This document shows, one piece after another, positions 12,197 through 21,262 of a stretch of 64,000 nt of DNA (positions are counted from its first letter, which is position 1; the number at the start of each line of letters is the position of its first letter). Location: positions 62,001 through 126,000 of the forward strand of contig JBBPSI010000027.1 in NCBI GenBank assembly GCA_038093515.1, in the 5' to 3' direction. The notes under the pieces are model-generated. The model was not told the origin of the DNA and ran no database searches. It was given only the letters and a program-made list of their open reading frames with translations. The DNA comes from Butyriboletus loyo. Taxonomy: Eukaryota > Basidiomycota > Agaricomycetes > Boletales > Boletaceae. The position numbers were made by a program, and so were the translations under genes.

Positions 12197-13304
12197 ATGT
12201 CGTCCACACTACAGTCGGCCGTAAAACGTATCCTGGATAATGACTACGTGACGCGTACGTGCATTGATGCTGACGCATTCGTTGTCCATCGATCTCACCA
12301 TCTTTCCCAGCTGTGACTCTCACTGCTATCAGATATGATTGCGCTGTCAGTCGGTCTCCCTTGAATTCATTGATGCTGTATTAAATTAGGGATCTCACTG
12401 ACAGATGACTCGGGTCTTTGTAGACTGAACATGCTTGGGTCCGCAGACAATTTTTGTAAATACCTCCTAGATGTACGTGGTCATCCTTCTCTTGTCGCCG
12501 ATACTTCCAAACAATTGATATCTTTTGAGTAGTCGTGAGCACTCACTTCATTTAATGCTATTCAGGTTCCCTCTGTTTAAAGGATACTTCCAGGACGAAA
12601 TACTCGCTATTTCCGTACATGGGGGATGCTTAATTTCATTGGTGCCACAGATTATGCGCCTTTGCGTTGTTCACTTTGAGCAAGGTGAATAATATTGACG
12701 AATGCAGTAGTAGTAATGATCTTCTATGTCTGGGCATTGTATAATCGGTTGGGAATCGTCCTCAGCACTCTCCTCGCGTTCTACGCCCTGGGGATTGTCT
12801 CATACATAGCCGCGTGTATAATCCTCAGCACTCCGAATAACTTCACAGGTATGCAGAGCCTAGATTCATGTCATACATGCTACTCTAACAGGGATATCCA
12901 CCGTCGCACACGTATCATTACCGCTCAAGCGTACAACCCTTCATTTTGTATGATGGGATCGATCTGCACACTTGGGCTGAGGGGAACGACAGTTTCCAGT
13001 TTGCGTTCGCTGCGATGATGTGTCTCTCAATGGCTGCCCGGTTTATCTGGAAGTCGCCGTTTCGAATGCACAGCACGAAGAAGCGGTGGCAAACCAGCCG
13101 TTATTCGAATGTTTTCGGAGGGCAATGTGTGTTCTGCTTTCTTGCGTACGTCCACATCTAACATCTCATGCTTTCCATCTCAACCGGTAACCACAAACTG
13201 CAGTCGCGCTTAATCTCCTGTGGTATACCATCCTCCTTTTCGAGCTCGTCAACTTCCTGGTTCTCGTGGTCAACACGCCCCCACCACAGGATGACGGGCG
13301 CTAG
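12197..13304 (+). CDS. Predicted multi-span membrane protein, DUF6533-like
   Basis: The model starts with MSSTLQSAVKRILDNDYVT, followed by short exons that resemble the N-terminal DUF6533 region found in many basidiomycete seven-helix proteins. Clear hydrophobic helices follow: AVVVMIFYVWALYNR, VLSTLLAFYALGIVSYIAAC, FAFAAMMCLSMAARFI and, in the last exon, LNLLWYTILLFELVNFLVLV, ending PPPQDDGR and a stop at 13302-13304. The wording FYVWALYNR is typical of the family. Splice sites in the first 400 bp are uncertain. The junction between the exon ending near 13145 and the last exon does not keep one obvious frame, so a missed small intron or a frameshifted pseudogene is possible. Function unknown; families of this type are expanded in Agaricomycetes. 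Confidence 0.5.
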
Positions 13305-14558
13305 GAATAGGGATCGATAAATTATAACCCGTGTTCATGGTCACATCGCGCTTCATCTTGAGCATGCGCGCGATCTTCTTCGGGATCGACGGGGATTGCG
13401 CGATACGGACACCGAGGTTGGTTTCGCGTTGGTGTCTGTCTGGGCACGGTGCCGGTAAAACTACATGTGGATCCGGGGCAGAAACGACGCAAAGGGGTTA
13501 GAGCAGGACGAAGAGATGCCGATCGGAGAGCGTTGTGTGAGGTACCCCGGATCCATTGCATAGCACCTAAGCACCATGTAATGCGGATCTTTGGGTTCAG
13601 GTCTAGATAACTGCACCTCTAGATGGTGTGAATAAATCAATATTTAGTGACAATTTTTGCCTCATCCGATGTTCAATAGCCACCGACGTATGATATAGAT
13701 AGCATAAGGGGAGACTGACCATGGGAGCGACACCAGATATCTATAGACGTGCAAAACGCACCCATGATACATTTCAACGTCAATCAGCAAGACAAGCAGC
13801 CTTTGACTTCAGGTAGCCACAACAACAAACCACCTGTGGTAGGAGTTATCATTCTGTCACCAAAAGAGTCCCTGGTTCCGTTATGTGTGCATACAACAGA
13901 ATGAACTTAGGATATTTGATCCTCTCACGTATTTTCCCACCGAGTTGAGACCCCGATCCCTTCATTGCGGAAATGCTCCATTTGTTGGATACTTGGCCTC
14001 TTCTGCGCGTGCCGCGGGTGGTTGGTGCATGCGCTTTTCTCCAATGTTGATGGTAAAGATCGGCGAGGAGCGGATCGGGATGATGAAGTTTCTGTACTCT
14101 CTTGCCCGTAAAGAAAGAAAGAAAGAAAGAAAGAAAGGTGTCCTTATTCATAGTGCCTGTCCGTCACGCTGTTAAGAGTTGGCGGGGCAGTGCCAGAGAG
14201 CGCAAGTGGCGATGCAAGTGACCCCTGAGTAGACCAATGCCCGCTTGAACAAGTCATCGTGCATCGATAGTCCCCGCGGCCACAGCGGACTGCGACTCCG
14301 GTGAAATGTTTCTCCTGCTGCGCCTCTGCGTCTCCTAGTTGTCAGCGATACAAAGGTATAATTAGTTCTGTGGGTACCACCCGCGTTAGCGCAGCAGCTG
14401 TGGTATCGTAACTGCGTCAGCATTTCCTGTGAATGCGCTGCGCAGTGGCGGCTTGCCGAATGGATTCGACATCATACGATGTTGAACACGACTATAAAGC
14501 GCGAGTTTTCAGAGCCAAAAGCAGAAGATTTGCTCCCTGAAACCGTACCGCATACAAC
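13305..14558. other. Intergenic region with a GAAA microsatellite
   Basis: About 1.25 kb without a convincing gene. Open frames at 13322-13561 (minus) and 13885-14175 (plus) lack family features; the second runs through the microsatellite. The last part is presumably the promoter of the GST-domain gene. Confidence 0.45.
14110..14137 (+). repeat. Tetranucleotide microsatellite (AAAG)n
   Basis: Seven tandem copies of a GAAA/AAAG unit are seen directly. Likely polymorphic by slippage; no function is suggested by context. Confidence 0.9.
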
Positions 14559-15423
14559 ATGGCACCCGTCGGAACTCTGTGGGGAATCGCAATCCAACGT
14601 CAAACCAAAGTCGTACGTCGTGACCCCCACCTCTGTGAAAAAGACTGCAAGGTTGACTTGGCTACGAATCATTTAACCTTGAATAGATTCTCGGCGCCGC
14701 GGCTGTAGCAGGCCTTGAGCTTGATACCCCACCCGTGGAATTTCGTGTGACCAACAAATCACCCGAATACCTCAGCAAATTCCCCTTGGGAAAGATCCCA
14801 GCTTTCGAGGACAACAAGGGGTTCAAGTTGTTCGAAGGTGCTCCCATCGCACGCTATGGCAAGTCACACACATAACTCATTGCCTTGCACCCGGTTAACC
14901 AACGATGTAAACCAGTGTCCTCCCTTGCGCCCGAGTCTGGATTGCTCGGAAAGGATGCCATTGAAGCCGCTCTCGTCGACCAGTGGGTTCACTTTGGCGA
15001 GACTGAGATCGCTATGTTCAGTTACGAGATCTTGGGGCTCGTCAAAGGATCCCTTGGTCCTTACAGCAAGGAGGTGCGTGTCGCCGTCCCGACTCTCGTT
15101 CTAAGCAAACTGAATCTCGGCTATCGTAGTTCCATGACATCGCCCTCCAGAAGCAGGCTCATTTGCTCGAGTTCCTCGACGAGCATCTTGCTGCGAGCAC
15201 CTCTGGCTATTTGATCTCCGACGCGTTGACGCTCGCCGACATTGCGATCGCGGCAGTGAGCCAGCAGGCCGGAAAGATCACCTGTGGAGCCGCGGAGAGA
15301 GCACGGTACCCGAACGTCTTTGCCCACTACGAGAAGGTTGCTGCACACCCGAAATTGAAGGAAGTGTTCGGAGCAGCTGAGTTTGTCGAGGAGGCGATGG
15401 CATACAAGGCTGAGACTGCCTAA
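14559..15423 (+). CDS. Glutathione S-transferase domain protein, eEF1B-gamma N-terminal type
   Basis: Four exons give about 215 residues. The start MAPVGTLWGIAIQRQTKV joins across intron 14613-14686 to ILGAAAVAGLELDTPPVEF. NKSPEYLSKFPLGKIPAFED and LFEGAPIARY are the thioredoxin-like half as found in elongation factor 1-gamma. Intron 14859-14915 begins GCAAGT, so it is a GC-AG intron, and leads to VSSLAPESGLLGKDA. After intron 15074-15129 the helical half follows (GYLISDALTLADIAIA, KLKEVFGAAEFVEE). It stops at the end of the GST domain. The C-terminal EF1G domain of true eEF1B-gamma (about 400 residues in yeast Tef4/Cam1) is absent, so this is either a stand-alone GST or a paralogue. Identification is by family wording. 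Confidence 0.82.
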
Positions 15424-15905
15424 CCAGAGTAACCCAGTACTCCGTTGTGTAGTATGAGAAGAGTATAAATGTTTGTGTTCCATGTGATAGGAATTACAGT
15501 TGGTGGTGAATAAAGAGAGGTCGACGATTGTCAAGTCTTCGCTTGTTTATGTACGCCACCAGAACAAGCCACTTGAATTTGCTCACTTTCCACCGGTCGC
15601 TTCCAGTCGATGAACGCAATCTGTTGCTAGTAAGAAACGCCAGCCAATGTATACCGAAAGCTGTTTTCTTCTCGGACAGTCTAAAAGCCCAGAAACCGAT
15701 TAATCGTAGTCGGGGTGGCCAAGTACCTCGTACGACGACGAGAATCAGCGAAAACGCTGACTGCCGCCAACCGACTCTGAGTCGTTATTTTCTACCACCC
15801 TCCACGGCAAAAGCACGCTTGACCACCTGTCAATGTACATACACCCATTTGGGTGTGGTCAAACATCCCAGATCTATCGCTCTCAGCCGGAGAATCCAAA
15901 GAACA
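15424..15905. other. Intergenic region
   Basis: This 480-bp spacer lies between the GST-domain gene and the exopolyphosphatase gene. An open plus-strand frame crosses it (15528-16052), but it has no recognisable protein character and overlaps the real first exon in another frame. Nothing else was seen. Confidence 0.4.
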
Positions 15906-17294
15906 ATGTCGACTTCATCTATTCTCTCCACTTACCTATTGAAACAGAAAAAACGTTTCCTAGAAGATGATGGCGATGGTTGGACAGTAGTTATGGGCAA
16001 CGAAGCCGGAGGTTCGCAATCCTCAGTCACATCAGAGTCAAATCAGAGTTAACCTTCCTTCGGTGATCTGTGCTTTTTTTCAGATCTGGATACTCTCGCG
16101 AGCGCGATTGGCTTTGCGTGGCTTCTGTCACATACACCAACCGCCGATACAAAGGCGATCGCTCTTATCACGACCAATCGCGAGGACTTCGTGCTGAGGG
16201 CGGAGAACGTCTACGCGCTGCAATTAGTAGGAATCAAAGAGGATTTCCAAGAGCTTCTCTGCTCGGAAGATTTACCCAAACCGAATCTGTCCACGAACTT
16301 CGCTCTGGTGGATCATAATAGTCTTCATCCTACTTACGCTCTTCCGGGCGCGCAGGTGACGGCGGTAATTGATCACCACGAAGACGAAGGAAAATATTTC
16401 GACACGGCCTCACCTAGGATAATTGAGCCGGCAGGGAGTTGCGCATCACTCGTCACGAGATTCATCATGACATACCCAACGCTTCAAATACCCCCAGAAC
16501 TAGCTGCGCTGTTGTTGAGCGCAATTGTGATTGACACGCATGGTCTACGGAAAGGTGGGAAGGCCATTGATGTGGATTACGAAGCGTCCGCGTGGCTTCT
16601 CCCTAGAGCCAACGTCCCATCCTCAGAAGCCTTGGTCGAACAAACCGTGGAAACTTCCCAACATGTCCCTGACCAGCCTTGGATTCAATCCCTCTCAGCC
16701 ACTCTCGGCGCTAAAAAATCTGCAGTATCCCATCTCAACACCCGAGATTTACTCCGGCGGGATTACAAAGAATTCGACTTGAACGTCTCCCCGTCCATCT
16801 GTGGAAACAGCCCGTATTCGATAAAGGCGGGCTTAGCTACCGTTCCGCTGCCCCTTTTGACGTTCTTCTCACCATCACCGACTTCCGTGACTGTTGCCAC
16901 TCGGGAATGGATCGAGGAACGCAGCCTTTCAATCCTCGGTGTGCTTACCCACTATAAGAGTGAGAAAGGCAAGTCGAAGCGGGAGGTGATGTGGGTAGTA
17001 GATGAAGACGTGTGTGGACCCAGGCTTGCGCAGGCTCTTTTCGATGGATTCGAGGCGAGCAAGGTTCTTCAGGCAAAGAGGGCTGGTTTCAGACGTTACG
17101 GTTTTGATAGCCGGATGGGAAGGGACGGGAAAGTGGGGGATAAGGTTGAGCCGGGGACGGGGAGCACTGACGAAGAGGAACCGGAAGCATCGCCATTCGG
17201 CCTGGGCTTCATCGCACGGGTTTACAAGCAGAAAAATTCAGCAGTGACTCGCAAGCAGGTCGCTCCGATTTTGAAACAGGTTTTGGAGGGATGA
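15906..17294 (+). CDS. PPX1: Exopolyphosphatase, DHH/DHHA2 family
   Basis: Hydrolyses terminal phosphate from polyphosphate chains. The start MSTSSILSTYLLKQKKRF leads to VVMGNEAG, which joins across intron 16012-16083 to DLDTLASAIGFAWLL; NEAGDLDT is the first metal-binding motif. Further motifs are FALVDHNSLHP (motif II), VTAVIDHHEDEGKYF (the DHH motif) and LLLSAIVIDTHGLRKGGKA (motif IV). The C-terminal DHHA2 domain contains LNTRDLLRRDYKEF and LSILGVLTHYKS. About 435 residues, near the length of yeast Ppx1. The stretch near LPLLTFFSPSPTS is unremarkable. An acidic insert (TGSTDEEEPEAS) sits close to the C-terminus. The start was chosen because the NEAGDLDT motif is restored only by this exon. 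Confidence 0.85.
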
Positions 17295-17415
17295 ATTAGG
17301 TACATACCAGTAATCTTAGAATATCAAATCGAAAAAGGGCCCCGCCGAGTATACACGTTGTAGGGAGTTTCCGTTTTTTTGCGTTCTCAGCCAGCTTTTG
17401 CACTCCTTCCACATC

Positions 17416-17756
17416 ATGGCAGCCCCACCATCGCCGCGAGCAATCCTCAGTCTCTACAGCTCCACGCTTCGTGCAGCAAAGTCATTTAGTTCCTACAACT
17501 TCCGCAACTATTTCTTGCGGAGGACGAAGGTGAACTTTCGTAGCATACAGGTGTGTGTCGATCGTTGGTGGGTAGAGTGATGGTGCTCAAGACTCCATAG
17601 GCCGAGGAAGATCCGGCCAAGCTTTCACTGGCATTCAACGAGGCTGTCAATGAGCTAGACGTGCTTCGTCGGTGTGCCGTCGTCAACCAGGTGTACGGCG
17701 GTTTGCGACTCGCAGTAGAACAGGAAAATGGCGTTCGAGAGAGAGGAGGCACCTAA
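17416..17756 (+). CDS. ISD11: Iron-sulfur cluster biogenesis protein Isd11 (LYR family)
   Basis: Isd11 is the LYR-type partner that stabilises the mitochondrial cysteine desulfurase Nfs1. Exon 1 (17416-17550) encodes MAAPPSPRAILSLYSSTLR and FSSYNFRNYFLRRTKVNF. The LYS replaces the classic LYR, as it often does in Isd11, and YNFRNYFL closely follows the yeast wording. Intron 17551-17600 leads to exon 2: NEAVNELDVLRRCAVVNQVY and GLRLAVEQE. About 96 residues, matching the family size. It converges on RCF1, another mitochondrial gene, with 124 bp between the stop codons. Confidence 0.88.
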
Positions 17757-17880
17757 AGACCTACCATCTGTCGTGGAAGCGTTGTCCAGACCAACGGCAA
17801 CGAGGAAATTATCTAGCTGTCGTAATATGGGGTAGAGAGTAATACATCCCAAGTGATTACAGTGAGCGGATTGGCATGGA

Positions 17881-18348
17881 TTATTTTTTAGCGTCCCCTG
17901 GAAAGCTCTGTGTTTCCTTCCACTCTGCTTCGGCAACCTTGAGACGATCCTGGAATTCCTTTCTTTCCTTGTCCAACTGATGGCCCTGTTTTATTTGGAG
18001 GTCCTCGACGGTCTGTCCGGCCGGCTGCTTGCTCGGACCCCAACAGTACGCGCAGACAGCAGCGATTGTGAATGCTTGCGCAGCAACCCGCACGCGCATC
18101 CATTGGTTGAGCGAGCGTGACTCACGCCGTCTGAGCTTGATCACAGCCATGGTGAATGCACCGACCGTCACGAACGTGCCTGGGTAGAAAGAAAACGATC
18201 TCAAGAACGACCCGGGAAGAAACGACGGGAACCCACCAATGGGGACGAGGGGTTCCTCTTTGAACTTTCGCAGGGCCCTCTCGCCATAACTTTCGGTGGA
18301 GCGACGAAGACTCGGCGTGTGTGGTGTTGCTAGAGGAGCTGTGGACAT
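17881..18348 (-). CDS. RCF1: Respiratory supercomplex factor 1 (HIG1 domain)
   Basis: A small inner-membrane mitochondrial protein that supports cytochrome bc1-oxidase supercomplexes. The frame starts at 18348 with MSTAPLATPHTPSL. An intron at 18180-18236 (minus strand) joins FKEEPLVPIG to TFVTVGAFTMAVIKLRRRES, the first HIG1 membrane helix. It is followed by SLNQWMRVRVAAQAFTIAAV, carrying the conserved RxR-VxAQ region before the second helix. The C-terminus is a charged helix (KERKEFQDRLKVAEAEWKE). About 136 residues after splicing, close to yeast Rcf1. Reading straight through the intron stays open but inserts 19 residues into the helix, so the spliced form is preferred. Confidence 0.85.
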   Translation of the reverse strand: MSTAPLATPHTPSLRRSTESYGERALRKFKEEPLVPIGGFPSFLPGSFLRSFSFYPGTFVTVGAFTMAVIKLRRRESRSLNQWMRVRVAAQAFTIAAVCAYCWGPSKQPAGQTVEDLQIKQGHQLDKERKEFQDRLKVAEAEWKETQSFPGDAKK

Positions 18349-18927
18349 CGCCTAGGCTGACAAGTAGTATAATAATGACCAGACTAGTATCGTTAGGAGG
18401 GACTCGGATGTGTGGTTAGGGTTAGGGTTTAAACACCAGCGGACCAGAATGGATTGGTAATCCTCTCTGATCCGACACGAACTTACGAGTCGGGCAAGGC
18501 TGGAAGATACTACAAGAGTACTACTCCGAGCGCTATCACGTACCCTGCAGAACAATGAAAGGTTACTGTACGTGAAGATTGATTTTCGAATGTGGACGTT
18601 TTCATGACTTCCAAGCTAAAACCCTAGATGGCAGTGTATTGGTCGGTTAACCGGTCCATCACTCATATTCAGTTTGTGAGAATCTAGAGCGCTTTGACAT
18701 CTTTCTGGCCTGTGGATTGTGCCTTTGGCATTGAGTATCCACAGTGATATCCACCTTTGTGCGCCACACTGCTCAAAGATGTGACATACTTGGCAAGTCG
18801 ACCATTGTGTTGTCCACACCTCACTCACCATGCATGGATTCTATTTAACGCAGGTTTCTCCAGCCATGGTTTCATCGCCCTGGTTGGTGTCCCATCTTCA
18901 TCCGAGTCTTGCCATCTTGTCCTTGGA
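18349..18927. other. Divergent intergenic region
   Basis: This 580-bp spacer lies between RCF1 (-) and the kinase gene (+). It contains telomere-like TTAGGG repeats (listed separately) and an ACCCTA in opposite orientation at 18621-18626. No gene seen. Confidence 0.45.
18414..18430 (+). promoter_or_regulatory. Telomere-like double TTAGGG box upstream of RCF1
   Basis: Two exact tandem TTAGGG units (18416-18421 and 18422-18427), flanked by GG and TTT, lie 66-82 bp upstream of the RCF1 start. TTAGGG is the usual fungal telomere unit. Internal copies act as binding sites for Tbf1-type factors in yeasts. A regulatory role here is inferred. Confidence 0.4.
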
Positions 18928-20663
18928 ATGCTGTCTGTTCTCCGCATCGCCTCTCCTGTCGCTTTCAAGTTGTCAACCCCATCACATCAGCTTACTCCTT
19001 ACTCCCCACTCGGAAAGCGTGCCACGTTCAATGCCGCGGTCCTCGCTGATGCCAGTAACTCACCGGCTGTCCAGGCTACACCGTCTAACCATCCTCCACC
19101 GGTTGTGCTATGCCACTTCAAGGAGGTCGAGCCCCTTACAGCTGAGACCCAGCGACTTCCCTTCTTGACCCGACCGCTCCAAGTTTGCGATATCGGTGGT
19201 GACACAGATAACAACAGTACTGCGAATCCAGACACGTCTCTCAAACCCACCACTGGTCATTGTAGCCTCGCACCCACCGCCAACCTCTCCTGCTCCAGCT
19301 TCCCTGTGATTGGACCCTTTGATCTTCTGTATTGCATACAAACCGGAGGATTCGGAGCTGCATGGGCGGCAAAAGATCAGAGCACAGGTCGGCTATTGTG
19401 TCTCAAAGTATTCCAGTCTTTGCAAGACCCAAATATCACGAGATCCGTCCAGACGGAGCTCAGAATCTTCAGACGCATGGTAAAATCAAAAGGGGGAGAG
19501 AGGGGCAAACAATTTGTCATGGAATTGAATAGATCTATTCAGCACGATACCATCGTTTTCTTCGCCATGGTGAGTCATAGACTTCCCTTTCCCGTCCATC
19601 CAGCTCAGTGTCGGCTTCAGGAACTCATGACTGTCGACCTTGGCACCTATTTGTCAACCGAACCGGAGAGGTGCAAACTGCATGCGCGTCGGTGGATGGC
19701 ACAAATTGTCTGTCCACTTGTTACTCGTCACCGATTTCCATTTTAACCCATGACAGGCTCTTGGTATTGAATCCCTGCACGAGATGGGGATCCTTCATCG
19801 TGATATCAAAGCTGAAAACATCCTCATCGACTCTCGCGAGAACGTCCGAATCATCGACTTTGGGCTTTCTTACTTGGACCGCACTGGAAAGCCCCTCCGT
19901 CGAGGGGATGAGTACGCAATCGATTTCCTGGGTACTCCGCCCTATTTGGCTCCAGAAGTACTGCGAAACAAGGGGATGCCCTCCCATCGGAGGAGGCGTT
20001 ATGGCACAGCAGTTGATTGGTGGGCGCTCGGGTGTATTCTTTTTGAACTGGAGGCGCAGGACCATCAGGTATGGTACCCACAAGCGTCAGAATGCTGCTC
20101 TTTGTCTCGTGAGACTCATCGCACCTGACAGCTACTTTTCAACACCGAAGACGATGTGCATGCATATGTTGCTTGGACCCAGAAACCATGCCAACTTGAG
20201 CAAACGTACCCAAGATTTGAAAGCCTGGATGCCGTCGTTGTGAATCTAGTGGAGGGGGTGGGTCTTGTCTTCCCTTCTTGCTGTCGCATCTGACTTGAAT
20301 TGTTCAGCTTTTGCGAGTCCAACCTTCAGTCCGTTATTCTTTGAACGACCTGGAAAAGCACGATTATTTTTTGCTTTCCAACGGGTGCGTTTTACGAGAA
20401 TGCGATAATAAGGACCAATGGCTGACTTCCCGATCAGCAAAAGCGAGTTTGACAATACCGCTGCCCGAGGTACGGATGGCGGTCCGTTTGTTTGGCATGC
20501 ACTTAAAATACTGACGTGAAAATTGTCACCTTCAGCGCTAGAACGACGAATCCGCCCCGAGCTCGCACCGCAGTTCACAGGGGACGACGGGCCGATCAAG
20601 GTCATCGAGGCTGCAAAGCTAAGCTCGATCTATGATTGGACAAACCTAAAATGGGCACGGTAA
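18928..20663 (+). CDS. Serine/threonine protein kinase, AGC-like
   Basis: The kinase domain is clear. The nucleotide loop region is IGPFDLLYCIQTGGFGAAW with the lysine in LLCLKVF. The catalytic loop is HRDIKAENILID, the magnesium motif DFGLSY, the activation-segment end GTPPYLAPEVL and the subdomain IX region AVDWWALGCILFELEA. The C-lobe ends near LNDLEKHDYFLLSNG. About 120 residues of Ser/Thr/Pro-rich N-terminus precede it. The ATG at 18928 is preferred; an upstream in-frame ATG at 18757 is possible. Introns are near 19570-19619, 19707-19756, 20068-20130 and 20246-20307. The 3' end is uncertain: the tail MADFPISKSEFDNTAAR plus the exon ending SSIYDWTNLKWAR requires a 28-nt intron (20385-20412), otherwise the protein ends at about 20542. 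It shares AGC-type features but I cannot assign an orthologue. Confidence 0.75.
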
Positions 20664-21262
20664 AGAGATGGCTATTATACCAAGGCTTGATGTTTTAATG
20701 GCCACATACCTACGCAAAAGTACTACTATTTTCCTCTACCTGTTATTGTCACTTCATGTGGTCATCATTCTTGGGGCACGGCGGAACTCGATGTCGCCGT
20801 TTAAGCGATTATGAATGGCAGGGACGCGCGTATCGGGAAACGTGAACACTCCTCAATCGAGATACGAAGCTGTGTATAACGGACATACAGTATGAAGGTT
20901 TATCTGGCAATCTGCTGCCACTAGCTGCTGCCAGTCCACCGCACTATATCTTCCTTCTCGCTGGTACTTGTGTCCACTAAACTTGCTGCCTTGCAGCGTT
21001 CCGTTCTTTCTGGCCTCTCGGTGCGTGGTCAGCCCATCTGTGGGTCCCAACAAGGTTCTGACGCCGCACGCAAATGTATTTGGACACCTTTTTTGAAAAA
21101 CTTACTGCAGTCTCTACGCGAAGAGCCAGCTGTACGGGATTTCGCGCATTCGTTCGCTTTCCCCCTTCTTCTTCTTTCCTGTACCTATCCGGGGCATCTG
21201 CGTCGTTGACCTGACGCGTCTCCTCGCCCCCCAAGTATCGTCGGAAACCTGAGCCGAAAAGG
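20664..21262. other. Intergenic region
   Basis: This 600-bp spacer upstream of the coiled-coil gene has a pyrimidine-rich segment near 21160-21190 typical of a fungal promoter. No gene seen. Confidence 0.4.
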
